NCBI GenBank assembly: GCA_020726505.1
Contig: JAHLEZ010000051.1
Coordinates: 1 to 64,000 of the forward strand
From: Leptodontidium sp. MPI-SDFR-AT-0119
Taxonomy: Eukaryota; Ascomycota; Leotiomycetes; Helotiales; Leptodontidiaceae
Direction of reading: 5' to 3'
DNA length: 64,000 nt
The notes under the pieces are model-generated. The model was given only the letters and a program-made list of their open reading frames with translations, had not been told where the DNA came from and did no database searches. Shown in pieces: positions 23,816-35,871 of this stretch (positions are counted from its first letter, which is position 1; each line of letters begins with the position of its first letter). A program made the translations under genes and the position numbers.

Positions 23816-25297
23816 CAGTTAACCAGAGTTGATTCGGACTAATAACGGAGGGGTTTCTTACACTCGTTGATTTTTCTTGTACATTTCCTTATAACGCTCA
23901 TTTTATTAATTTATTACTTGCGATTATTTTTATATTTAATTAATTTGTGAAGTCAGAAACACACTCGATTTAGTTCTAAATACCCTCTAATTTAAAGCAC
24001 TAACGGGCGGCCTTGTGGCGATACACTAATAGAGACTAACTACTAGTTTTACTATAGGGGGCTACTCTTATATAATAATATAAAGAAAGTGCCGCTATAA
24101 AGAACTTATTACGAAGTTAATCCGAAATAAGGCCGAATCCCTTACTTATAAATATTTAAAAGAGGTTCTTCGTCTTCTTCTTTCGCGTTATAGCGGCGAC
24201 TTCGGCGAGGGCACTTAATAAGAGGATCGTCCTCACCGCCGTCCTCCCTACTACACTTAATAGTAGTAAAGGAGACGACAGTGAGGAGCCGGTTTAAGAC
24301 TAATACTGTCTCTTATTATACAAAGCGTTAATACTTAAGAGCCTTAATATTAAAAAGGAATAAGGGGGTTAACTTACTACTTACGAGTTAGCTAAGCTAG
24401 CGATTTCCCGGCGTATAACGCGTGTTTCCTCTAATAACGCTAGCGATAACTCCCTAATAGTCTTTAGTGCGCTAGTAGCGGCGACTAATAATGCCGAATT
24501 AATTAATTTAGCGGCAATAATAATAACTTCTTTATCTTTTGCCTCGAGGGTAACAATTAGACAAAGGTATTCTTTAGCGACAAACCACAGAATTTATTAT
24601 ATATTAGTAATTGTATATCCGGAGTACTTTCGGCGAGGATTCGGATATAATTCAAAATAAGGAAAAGAAATAAAAATACTTACTAAGTTATACCGGGACT
24701 TCTTTTTTACGTAATATATATATTTCTTGCTCTTAAGATTATTAAAGGCGCATTCGTGGGATAGGTTCTTTACAAGGAAACAAACGCACTAAATATAACA
24801 TTTACGGTATACGAGGTCGAGCGCTCTTATAAGTATAAGTACAGGCATTATTTTTAGTTAATATACTATTTCCCTACTAAACTATCTCTGAAGAGTATAT
24901 TTACTTTTGGCTTATCTATTTAATTTAATATAGTCTTCTTAGAAATATTAGTTTTTAAGCTATATTAAGCGAATTCGAGGAGATCAGAAAGTAATATACG
25001 TACAGTAGTTATATATATATTTACTAAGGAGATTCCAAACCTTTAAGGGGAGGCGACACATATATATATCTATTACGTTATATAATACTAAGGGTTCCTA
25101 TTATTACTAATTGTCACTTAACCTCGCTACTACGTCTCGCTATATTCGGACCCCTTTCGGGACACTTTTAGGACACTGTCAGATCGAGATTAGACAATGT
25201 CAGATACTTTGTCATTTTATTTATTATTTCTTATATATTACTAGTTGTTTACTTTTACGTGTATTAGAAATAGTTTTTCTAAAAGAAGTTTTGCCTA
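23816..25297. other. non-coding 3' interior of the copia element
   Basis: About 1.5 kb between the end of pol and the right LTR. A serine/arginine-codon-rich patch at 24160-24300 retains higher GC. No protein domain was recognised; it may be an accessory insertion or a long untranslated region. Confidence 0.35.
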
Positions 25298-25553
25298 TGT
25301 TAGTCCACAAGTCCCTACATAAGTATACTTCAGTCTAGAAAAGGGGGTGTAGGTTAAAGTCAGGGGTTAAAGCTTAGCCGGACTAGTTTCGGTAGAGATT
25401 CGGTGGGGTTTCTTAGTATATAGTCTAACTCTCCTCACACTCTCTTAAAATACACACAGATTTTGAACTATATATTTATTACTCTGTCGCCATATTCGCA
25501 TTAGAATATATTCACACATGCGGCGTGGTATATGAACCGGTACTGCACCGACA
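25298..25553 (+). repeat. 3' LTR of the copia element
   Basis: 256 bp, aligned without large gaps to 18019-18274. The first (inner) half is C/G-poor; the last, outer half keeps GCGGCGTGG and CGGTACTGCACC. Confidence 0.9.
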
Positions 25554-26028
25554 CTTTCCCTCGTTATTAATCGCATACTTAACTCAGGAAGCCGTGGATA
25601 AATTAGGGAGAGATTTCGTCGTAGTATTTCGCCGGATCTTAGGTCTAAAAAGTGTAGTATCTAAATGCGAAACATAGGTTAGTCGAATCTCTTTAATATA
25701 AGTGAGATAGATATTACTTATACTATTTATAATACTCCTTTACCCGGTTAAGTTAAGCCTACGTCTTGGGGCTATATCGCCTTTATTAGAGACGCTACAC
25801 GTCAAGGTTTGTAGCGTTAGCGCGATAGTACTTTAGAGGATGTCGTACTTCATTATCGAAAAGATCGTTATTGTCGTCACTATCCTCCTCGGCTAAGAGG
25901 CTGTCTAGGTCGGTATTAGTTCTAAAGTCTACTTCGTTATCGAACAAGCTGTCCGTGTCAGAATTAGAGGTACTCTTATCGTTAAGTGTCGGCACATCTT
26001 TACTATATCTCACTCGAGGCATAGACAT

Positions 26029-28779
26029 ATGTGTGAGGAGAAGAGGCTGTGTAAAGAAGAAACAAAAAAGAGACGAAGTAAAGGCGAGGAAGAAGAGACA
26101 AAGAGATAAAAAAGAGAAGGGACTAAAACGGGGGATATTAAGAGCGAAGGGAGAGAATATTAGTTTAAGAGTAAGCGATAAGAACGAAGGAGGGTATAAA
26201 AGGAGGTGCCAGCCTTTTATACTTAAGTCAGAGTTAATCACAGTAATCTATTTCTAGCACCCGTAAGATTTAGGGGGCTACTAAGTAGAGAGTTAAAAGG
26301 GAAGAAGAAGTGATAACTAAGACGAGAAGAAGAGGGGTGATACTCTTTAAGTACACGGCCTATAGTACCTGGATCGAAGTGCGCGGTAAAGAGAGATAAG
26401 GTGTAGAATTAGCTTAGAACTGGTTAGTAGACCCCCAAAAACAGCGACTAAAACCCCCGAAAACAGCAGCCTGCTAACCGTTTCACTGTATAATATAGAA
26501 AGCTTTATTTATAAAAAAGGGTTATTCTTTAAAACCTTAAATCTTATTAAAGAAAATCTCGTGAATATTAAAAACTATTAATTACTTATTATTAAGTATT
26601 TATAACTTAATTATAAGTAAGTTATTAAATAAATTCTTTTAATTATTATTATTTATTAACTTATTTATTTCTAAGAATACTTAAAAAAATCAAAGAGGTT
26701 ACGCTTTTATTAGTAGTTATATTACGTATTATAAGAACTCTTATAAAGCCTTTAATATAAAAAGGTTCTTAAATAATATTAATATTAATAATAATAAGTT
26801 ATTTTTATTTTTATTTTTATTAAATACTTCGGATATTATAAAATCCTTTTAAGGTATTAATAATATATTCAACGCCTTTGTTAAACAAAGACTTAATAAA
26901 AAACTAAAATCTCTTAAGAAAAAGTTTAATATTAATAAGTTTAAAAAGTTTCTTTTTAGATCTATTATACTAAATAATATCTCGTTTCGAGTAATTACTT
27001 TAGTATTATTTTAAAAGATTATTAATTTACTACCCTAAGTAAATAAAACTAATTTATTAACTTATATTAATACTAATTATTATTATAATAAAGTATTTAG
27101 TTTATATTATTAATTTCTTAAAAAATACTTAAATTTTATTTATTTAAAGAAAAAGTCTCTTATTAAAAATAAAATATTATATAAAATACTAAAGGAAAAA
27201 GAAGTAAGAATTAATAAAGTAATAAGAAATAAAAGATTACTTAAAAAGTGCTTTCTTTATTAAGTTAAAAAGAAAGGTTCGTTATTTAAAATATAATAAG
27301 TGGGTTTAATTAGCTTAAGTATAATAAAAAAGGCTTTAGAATCACTTAGTTAAGTTAAGTAAAGCTTGGTTAAGACTTATTATCTTAAATTTTAGTATAT
27401 ACTAAAATTAATAAAAACAAGTCTTAGTACTTTATATTTAATTAAAATACAGCTTTTATATTAATCAAATTAATAAATTAATATTTAATTAATTTAAATT
27501 TAACTTAATTTAATTTTAATTAATAGTTATTAATTAAATTAAATTATTTTATATTTTAATTTATATTCTTAATATAATAAAATTATTTTATATTATAATT
27601 TAAATTCTTAATAAAATAAAATAAAAATAAAATAAATTAATTTTTTATACGTTAATAAAAAAAAGACGTACTTAGTCTGACTCAAAATCCTATAGGCTAT
27701 ACCAACAGCATCGGTTGACTACTCCGCCATCTTGTAATACAAGACTTATGTTTAGGAAATACTTAATTTAATATATATATTAATTAATTATTATATAGCC
27801 ACAGGCCTATAATACTATAACTTAACTAAGTTAATAGTATATATAATTAGTTACTCCTTACGAGCCTTCTTTTATAAAATTCAAACGACTTAATTACTAC
27901 TTTAAAAGTATTTACTTTATACTTTACTTTTATATTATATTAATAAAATTAATAAAATATAAGTTTCTTTAATTTTAATATTTATTTTTTAATTTTTTTC
28001 TTTTTTCTTTTAAAATATATCTTTACTTTTTTTAATACGTTTTATTTATATTATTATTATTTTAAATTATTATTACGTAGAATACTAAACAAGTAAAGAA
28101 GTAAAATTTAGTAAAGTAATAAGAAGTAAAAGATTAATTAAAAAGTACTTTACTCACTTATTAAGAGGGAAAAAGGTTTACTATTTAAAGTAAAGTAAGT
28201 AGATTTAGTTAGTTATAAGTGTGTAAGAAGCGCACCTGGCCGTTTAAGAGGCTTGCGTAAGAGGTGCCGCTAATTATATACTGTGATAATTATAATACTT
28301 AAAACTAAAAAAAATTAATTTAATTAATAATATTTAAATTATTCTTATTTTAAAATTAAACGTTTTTTTAATTACTTAAAATCGCTTATATAAATAAATG
28401 ATTTAATATATAACTTAATATTATAAGATTATTTTAATATATTAAAAACAAAAGCTACCGCGCTTTTTTATTTTTATATATTTAATCTTAAATTAATACA
28501 ATTTAAAATTAAACTAAAAACTTATAATTATAAAAGAATAATTATAAAAGTTATAAAAATATTATATTTTATATAATATATGTATTTTAATATTTTAAAA
28601 AACAAATTCTAAGAAAGTTTATAAATAATAAAAATTATAAAAAATTATAAAAAATTATACTTTTTAATTTTAATTTTAATTTTAATATTTAACTTATAAT
28701 TTTTTTTTATGAAATTTATACGATATATATTCTTTCGCTTATTTTCGCTTATCGGAATACTTAAGGGATTACTCCGGGG

Positions 28780-28824
<45 letters not shown>

Positions 28825-29740
28825 AAAATTAAAATAAAAGGGTACTTAAGACGTAACAAGTAGCTCGTTACTAGTCATAATTACTTTAGGGACTAAGAAT
28901 ACACGGAATAAACCGCCTATTAATGATCCCGGAGTATTAATGGACTCGAAAGTGCACGACAACCCTTTTCCCCCTAAAGGGGGTTCTTAATATTCTTACC
29001 ACAGAACGAAGTACTATTACTAATAAATCGGGGTGAATAAGTATTAAGACCACTAAGATATGCGTACAAGAACACACGTTATTAATTTGCTTATTTAATT
29101 AGAAGTACTAGTTAATAAAATTATTAAAGCGTTACGTTAACCGAAGATTTTCAATAAATAATTTAATTTTTTACTTTTAAATATTAAACCTTTATAATAA
29201 ACTTTAAAACTAAGTTTAAAATTAAAGCCTTAATTACTACTATAATATAAATTAAACACAATTATAAACTTAATTTTAAAACTATTTAAAATATTAATTT
29301 TAAATTTATATTTATATTTAAATTTCGTTTTTAAATATTAATACCTTTACATATTATATAATTATTAATAACTTATTAATATTAATATTTAAAAATAATA
29401 ATTAAACATATTTATATGCTTTAAATAAGCTTTTTAAATTTATTTAAATTTATATATATTAATTATTAATAATATAATTTGTTTTAATTATTTTCATAAT
29501 TTACATTTTTATTTATTATTATTATTTAATAATTTAAATGACTTATTTATAAATTAAAATCTTATTATATTTATATATAAGTATTAAATTTCTTTATTAA
29601 ACTAATAAATATTTAATTTTAATTAATATAAGATTAATATTATTTTAAAAGTAATATTAAATATTAAATTTGATATATTATAATCTATTTAATATAAGAA
29701 ACTTAAGTTGAGGACTTTAAAAGTAAATACTTAAAGCCTA
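26029..29740. other. very AT-rich tract, no gene
   Basis: Mostly A and T with only islands of mixed composition (26029-26480, 27655-27750, 28730-29060). The first 450 bp are probably the upstream region of the DUF3435 relic. Near 26430-26485 a direct repeat of CCCCCRAAAACAGC lies between short inverted arms GGTTAGTAG and CTGCTAACC. No coding sequence was recognised. Confidence 0.45.
28780..28821. repeat. A42 homopolymer
   Basis: An uninterrupted run of 42 As following ACTCCGGGG. It could be the 3' tail of a retroposed sequence read on the plus strand, or a slippage expansion; no element body was recognised upstream. Confidence 0.7.
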
Positions 29741-29759
29741 ATATAACTTCTGTTTCTAT

Positions 29760-32700
29760 TTCAGAAATATAAACCTTTTATATAAAGCTTTTTATAAAAG
29801 AGTTAATATTTTGTAAAGAGCCTTCACTAAAAAGACTCTTAAAATATATAGAATTTATATTATTAGGCCGAAGTTCAAGAACTTTATAAAATATAGCTAT
29901 TACTCGAAATACTAAATTCGGAAATAAACATATATTTGTATCAAAGTCTTTATTCCTTGATTTTCTAAGCTTATAACATAAAATCGTTAGAAATAAACAT
30001 TTAAAACAACAACTATCGTCTTGTAATTTAAACTCCGACTTATGAAATTTAATCTTAATTTGTAATGCAAATTAATTAATTTCTTCGAATTCACAAGATA
30101 AAGAATTATGATGACTAATCTCGTCTTTATCTTTAATTAAATTACAAAAAATACAATATTTATTCGTATATATCTTCTGAAAATACGTAATTAATTGTAT
30201 ACGTAATAATTTAACTTCTTTTGACGTATTTATAATTCTAATCGCTTGATTAGAATATATTTCTTTACGTTTTAAGCATAAATCATATAATTCTGTATCA
30301 ATAAAACACTCTTCTAAAATACTATTATTTAAATATAACGATATAAGCCTTTTACGGCAAACACGTTCTCTTAAATAAGATTTAATTAAGGATTTATCAA
30401 TTGAATCATTTTCAAAAGTAATAGTACTAGATTTATTATAAAAAAACGTAGAAATAGCAGGCTTTTTATCTCGTCCGGCTCGACTAGAGCCTTGTAAAAA
30501 GCCACTAAATTCATAACAATTTTAAAAATAAATCGTTAAACGAATATTCGCATAATCAAAGCCTTCTTGTAAACCACTAATACAAACGATTATATTATAA
30601 AAGCTAGTAAAATCAGTAGTAAAGCTTTTTAATACTAATTCTTGCTCACTTTTTAATAAATCTGACGAGTATTTACAACAATTTAAAGCCTCAGCTAATT
30701 TATTAACTAATAAAGTAGAAGGGCAAAAAATCATAATCTTATCACGTAAAGTTAAAAAGCTAGATTTTACTTCAGATATATAACTTTCTATTTCTTTTAT
30801 TTGTAAATCTAAGCTATTAGATTTAAATTCAAAAGCTTTATAAGAAATATTTATTCTTAAGCAATCTGCTCTTATTTTAGCGACTTGATTAAGCTTTAAT
30901 TCGCTAATAAGCTGCTTTCATAAGAAAGAGATAAAGTACCAGTTAAAAACACTATTTGTACTAGAGTTACTAATATCTCTTTAAATCGATACATAATAGT
31001 ACGATAATTTGCAGCAGTTATTAATAAATGACATTCGTTAAATATTATACGATCGATTTTATTATTATTTATTAAACTAATAAATAAATTAATAAAACCT
31101 TCGTCAATAATTGATTCAATACTAATAAACGTAAGAGTTTTAAACTCTTGTTTATCTTCGTAATTACAACAAGGAATTCCAAAAGCAAGCGCACGATTAT
31201 ATAAATCACTTTTTAAACCAATTAAAGGAGCAATAACTAAAGTGATATTCGCAGTACTTAAAGACGCTGTAAATAAATATGTAAGTGATTTACCACTACT
31301 AGTAGGTAATATCCCTAAAATATAAGGGACTTTTAAAAGAATACTTCTGATTAAAAGCTCTTGTTCAGGAATAGTAAAATCCGCGTTTTTATTATTTAAA
31401 AACTCTTTTAAAAGCTCTAATAATAACGGACTAGTAGTAGTAGCAGTAAATAAGAAATTTAAGCTTCTAATTTTAATTTTCTTAATAACTTGATCATTAT
31501 TTAAAGAACTATTAATAGAAGAAGCTTGACGAGTATGTTTTCTAGTATTAGATAAACTAAAATCTAAAGTAGACTCGATTTGCGGCTTTGAATAACGTAA
31601 AGCTAAAGAATTTAAAGTAGTTTGCTTATTATTATTAATAACTGTATTATTAATTTCTAAGTTATTTAAAAAAGAATTAATAATAAAGCTTGATTTATTA
31701 ACTTCAAAAAAATCAAAATAACGTAAGTAAAATTCTAAATATTTAGACTATAAATCACCACGAATATTTCTAAAAGTAGAAGCTTTTCTACCGTAGTTTA
31801 ATTCTTCGGTTATTATAGAATGATTCATTTGATTAGCTTTAATTAATGAATTATTATTAGTAATTAAAGTAATATTTTTTATATTAAGGGGCTCTTGCAT
31901 AAATTCTCGTATAATAGCAACAATTACTTGTCGATATATTTGAATTATTAAAGGTTGCCCTATTTTTATAAGAGAATACGACTTTAATTCAGTTGATAAA
32001 TCACTTGATTGTAAAAATCTTTGATTTATAAAAAAGTAATAAGTACTAATAGGCGTATTCTTCGATAAAGATAAATTAATTAATAATTTATTAATGAATG
32101 GCTCAACTAAAACCAAATATAATAAAAATGTATAACTAACACTTTGAGGTAAATATCTAATATTAGAAGCAGCCTTTTCACTTAAATATTGCCCTTTAAA
32201 CTTAGAGATATTCATAATAAATAAGCCACTTCTGATATCTAGAAATAATTCTCTTATATCTTTACGTGAATTAAGATGCCTAAGCGAGACTAATTCTGTA
32301 CCGCGCATTGGAAGCCTAGTAATTAAATATAAAATTAAAAGACAACGCTTTTTATAAAATAATACTTTATTAAAGTATTCTTTTATTTTATTTGTATTAA
32401 TTTGAAACTTTCCATTAATAAAAGTAAAGAAATTATTCCGTAAAATCGAATTATTTAATACTTTATTAAATAACTAATTATTATTTTCTACTTTATTAGG
32501 ATGAAAATCCTTAAAGTATAAATACGGAGTTGAATTATCACGGTTTTCTACCTTAGAAAACTCTTCTAAAGTAATCGTAGAATATTCTTCGCTTGAAATA
32601 TCTAATAATAAATCATTAATTAAGAAATCATGTGTTTCATTAATTAAATCTTTAAATATTAAACGTAAATCACTAACTGAAATAATAACGTTTTTATAAC

Positions 32701-34559
32701 TAATAGTTTCTTTAACTAAAGAATGTACTATTACGTTACTATTACTAGAAAGTGTTTTATTTGTAGTAAAACAAAAAGATTTATTTAATAATAATTCGCT
32801 TAAAGCAGTACTAGAATCGTTTTTAAATAGATTTTCTATTGAAGCTTTTAAAATATCAAATAAACTAGTCTCTTCGCGCGCTAATAACCAAAAGGCATTA
32901 TCTAAAACCATTAATTGCGCGCAATAAATAAACTTTGAATAATAACTAGATAAATCAAGCGTATTACGAAAGGTTAAATTAGAACGTATACTTTTAATTG
33001 TAAAAAACGAGTTAATACAACTATTAAATATATTTATATCTTGCTTTTGACTAAAAAGCGTATAAATAATATCTGTAATCATATTTTGTAAAAATACAAT
33101 ATCTTGATTACGTTGTAAATTAGCTTCTTTAATTTTATTAATTAAAGTAAGCCGAGAATTATTTACTACTTAAATACTATTAGGCTCTCCAAATAACTAA
33201 GTAGATTCTTCTGAATTACTAGATTTATTAGAACTTATATTATTAGCGTCTAAATTAATAGACTCGTTACTAATAATACTAGTTTCTTTATTATATTCGC
33301 TATCTGAAGAATTACTTGAATTATTTTGATTAATAATACGATTATTATTAATTTTATTTAAACGATAATTTAAAGACTTCTTTATATTATTTAAATTATT
33401 AATAACATCATTATTAATTAAAGAAGCACTAAAATCAAGTAGTTTTTCGGTTTCAATTTCAAATAATCGGTTTAAAAGAAATAAAGGCTTAGAAGTCTTA
33501 TATAACCCCTGTTAAAAACAACGCAAATAAAAAGTAAAGAAATTACTAAAAAATACAAAGTAATCAACACGCGATTTAGTATTTCGCTAAGACTTTAAAG
33601 CCTTTATTAGTTATTTTTCCAGGTTTAAAACTACTTAGAATATTTAAGTGGATTTTATTTAACTAAGTAACTTTGTCTAAAGTTAAATATAATAATTCTT
33701 GTAAATTACTAATTATATATTTAATTACTTCTTCAGAATCATTAAGAGGCCTACAAAGATTAACTAAATCTTTAGGATTATAATTTTGAACGAATTCTGA
33801 ATAGCGAGTTTTAACTTGAAAATTAGATAAATTATTATTAAGATTAATTTTAGACGAATTAAAATCTGAATAAAATACAGTCTCTTTATTAGTTTATTCT
33901 AATAAGGAAGCTTCTTTCGCTAATTTAATCTCGTCTAATGCTTTAACTAAATTATTAAATAGATTATTAGAATTATTATTACTTATAATAATCTCTTTAT
34001 CTTTTGATTTAATTTTAAAATAAAATCGATTATTTTCAAGCGCTTAGCCGTAAATTAAAGAGTAATAAGAATTAATTTGATTATTATCAAAAGAACCTTT
34101 ATAATCTTCTTTAATATGTCGTTCGATTTGTTTTTTATTAGCTTTAATAATAAAACAAGTATTGATTTGATAACGGAATAAAGAATTATTAATTTTTAAT
34201 TCAGGAAAAGTAAATAAAGTAAATTCTTTTGTAAATTCAGTAATTAATCGTAAACTACGATCTGTTTTACTTTTTTTTAAAGAATTATAAATAATTAAAG
34301 CTTCTTTAATTAATTTATTCTTTTGTTTCTTTAGAAAATCAAGAAAATGCTTTTGTTTCAAATGAGTTTCAAAGCCGCTAATAGCACAATTACAAATAGA
34401 ATATAAAAACAACTCAAAATCAAAATAATAAGAAATAAACGCTAGCTCTTTTATACTTAAAAAAGCTTCTTTATAAAAGAAATCCCCTGTTTCACGGTAT
34501 TTACTAAATAAATTATTAGCTCGATTAAGGTCAGGTGATACGTCTCTTAAAGTAGCCAT
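29760..34559 (-). pseudogene. OrsD-like zinc-finger / RecQ-family helicase, AT-rich and interrupted
   Basis: Reads right to left. The N-terminus (MATLRDVSPDLNRAN from 34559) leads into a paired Cys/His region resembling the OrsD (DUF3505) finger domain: ICNCAISGFETHLKQKH and later a degraded second finger ending KKQIERHIKE. The C-terminal third carries RecQ signatures: a P-loop region near 31300 (LPTSSGKSL), the DEAH-equivalent motif IIFNECHLL near 31060, IFCPSTLLVNKLAEAL and CISGLQEGFDYANIRLTIYF near 30530-30730, and GFLQGSSRAGRD near 30480, followed by a Cys-rich segment. Frame changes and a few TAA codons in place of CAA interrupt it, some of which could be introns. Such fusions occur in telomere- and transposon-associated fungal helicases. 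Its low GC contrasts with the gene islands. Confidence 0.75.
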
Positions 34560-34560
34560 T

Positions 34561-34594
34561 TTGTGACGGTAGTTAATATTAACTACTGTCACAA
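34561..34594. repeat. 34-bp near-perfect palindrome upstream of the helicase start
   Basis: Arms TTGTGACGGTAGTTAAT and ATTAACTACTGTCACAA match with one mismatch. It begins one base upstream of the helicase ATG (34559-34557). A third half-site, TACCGTCACAA, follows at 34617-34627. It could be a protein-binding site or the end of an element. Confidence 0.8.
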
Positions 34595-35137
34595 GGATAA
34601 TAATTAATTAATTAATTACCGTCACAAAAAAATCGAAAAAGTAATAAAAAAATCACGTTGAAATCAGGTGATCTGAGTGAGGAGGTGCAAGTGAAGAGTA
34701 AATAAGTGTTCTAAAGAAGAGAGGGTTTTTTTTAGGCGAAATCGATAAGATATATCCGAAGTTATTAGCTAAGCAACGTAATACGCTAAACCTAAAATAT
34801 ATATTTTATATAAAAATTAATACTTTAATAAAACCTTAAATTTGCTAATTATAATAAATTATAATAAGCCTTATTTTGTTTAATAATAAAATTACATAAG
34901 AGAATTTAAAAGTTATAATTTAAATTCTAAAATTATTTACTTTACGGTTTTTTATAATATTATTAATTTTTTTTTTTACTTATTTTTTATAATTAAATTC
35001 TAACTTTAATTTAGAGTTATAAGTGTGCTTAAGAAATAAATATAAAATTATTAGTAAAATTAAAAAGTAGATTTAAATAAAATTTAAAATATTAAAGTAT
35101 TTATATATTAAAATAAGAAAATAAAATTTATCTTATT

Positions 35138-35212
35138 AGTTATATAGTGTAGTGGTAACACATTGAGTATTCTTCATACTTCTTTATCTTTGGTTTAATT
35201 TTAAATATAACT
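35138..35212 (+). tRNA. tRNA-like sequence, probable pseudo-tRNA
   Basis: Acceptor stem AGTTATA/TATAACT (7 bp); D-arm GTGT-loop-ACAC with A-box TAGTGTAGTGGTAACAC; anticodon arm GAGTA/TACTT around TTCTTCA; T-arm TTTGG-TTTAATT-TTAAA, which looks like a RIP-altered GGTTCAA box. The D-arm resembles fungal tRNA-Glu, but the anticodon register is ambiguous (CTT or TTC). Probably not functional. Confidence 0.5.
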
Positions 35213-35771
35213 CTTAGTAAAAATAACGTCATTGCTTATTAAAAAGATTAATAAAAAGTCTTATTAAAAGAGTTAATAAAAAGTGTTGGAATTTTTACCT
35301 TTTTTTCTTCCCGAAGCCTTACCGTCGTTTAATTACTTTTTGAATTCGAATATTAATAATAATTATAACTTTAATTAAAGTTATAAGTGTATTTAAAAAC
35401 GTAATATAAAGTTATTAATAAAATAAAATAAACTCCTGTTTTTAGTATTAAAACCTTATAACGATTTTATATTTTAATAAAATCTAATAACTTATAATAT
35501 TAAGTTTATTTAAAAATATAAAATTTTTTAAAAAATTAAAAATTAAAAATTACGTATTTAATAATATTATTAAAATATTAAAGTAATATTTTAAAAACCT
35601 CGTTTAATTTAGTAATAAAAATATTTAATTTTTAATACTTATAGCTAAAATCGAACTAGCACAGTAAAGGAACAGATGACATCTATAAGATTATATTAAG
35701 TATACAGCTTAGTATACAGCTCAACTACCTAGTAACTCGCATAAACCTCCGGCTTCTGTGTGTTGAAGCCT

Positions 35772-35871
35772 CGGAAGCTTTAGCTTCCGGTAAGAGGTTA
35801 TTTAGGGCTAAAACACTGGCTGTCGGAAGCCTTGGCTTCCGTGTTTTGAACCTCGGAAGCTCTAGTTTCCG
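35772..35871. repeat. three GC-rich 18-bp palindromes
   Basis: CGGAAGCTTTAGCTTCCG at 35772-35789, CGGAAGCCTTGGCTTCCG at 35824-35841 and CGGAAGCTCTAGTTTCCG at 35854-35871. Each can fold into an 8-bp hairpin with a 2-nt loop (one weaker). They stand out in AT-rich DNA. A short minus-strand frame runs across them but has no other support. Confidence 0.75.

Larger units (their letters stand above)
18019..25553 (+). mobile_element. Ty1/copia LTR retrotransposon, 7.5 kb, RIP-inactivated
   Basis: Two 256-bp LTRs (18019-18274 and 25298-25553) beginning TGTT and ending GACA, flanked by the 5-bp target duplication CTTTC at 18014-18018 and 25554-25558. The internal region encodes gag and a copia-order pol on the plus strand, with many RIP-type stops. 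About 1.5 kb between the end of pol (near 23815) and the right LTR has no recognised coding. It interrupts the DUF3435 relic in the opposite orientation. RIP-type differences between the LTRs are concentrated on their inner halves. Confidence 0.93.
15560..26028 (-). pseudogene. DUF3435 / FluG-domain protein gene, split by two retroelements and RIP-inactivated
   Basis: The coding sequence runs right to left in three pieces. N-terminus at 26028-25559: MPRVRYSKDVPTLNDK, LFDNEV...YYRANATNLDV, then RIP-broken frame ending in CD..RG. Middle at 18013-17091: frame resumes KVAGGG, and near 17350-17460 reads LTLILSLYVFLFSILFKARV. C-terminus at 16500-15560: SISRSIDPRRPRKLTLEQ, then VCFVCIR...ERVAEY...LSRHF, the C-terminal zinc-finger-like motif of fungal DUF3435 proteins. 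Removing the copia element (18019-25553) and the 579-bp element (16507-17085) brings the pieces together at about 780 codons, close to the family size. Many codons are TAA or TAG where Gln or Trp is expected. DUF3435 includes tyrosine-recombinase-like proteins, among them Starship captains; catalytic residues could not be verified here. Start at 26028 or 26022. Confidence 0.85.

Noticed and set aside
15560..26028. DUF3435 gene as captain of a Starship giant element
   Set aside because: No paired element ends or target site could be identified, and the tyrosine-recombinase residues could not be verified in the RIP-damaged sequence.
25795..26241. 148-codon minus-strand frame taken from its first ATG
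   Set aside because: The first 70 residues are a Phe/Leu/Ser-rich translation of a purine-rich upstream region; the DUF3435 start is placed at the later ATG (26028 or 26022).
27655..27750. possible tRNA on the minus strand (GGCGGAGTAGTCAACCG start)
   Set aside because: No acceptor stem closure or T-arm could be formed.
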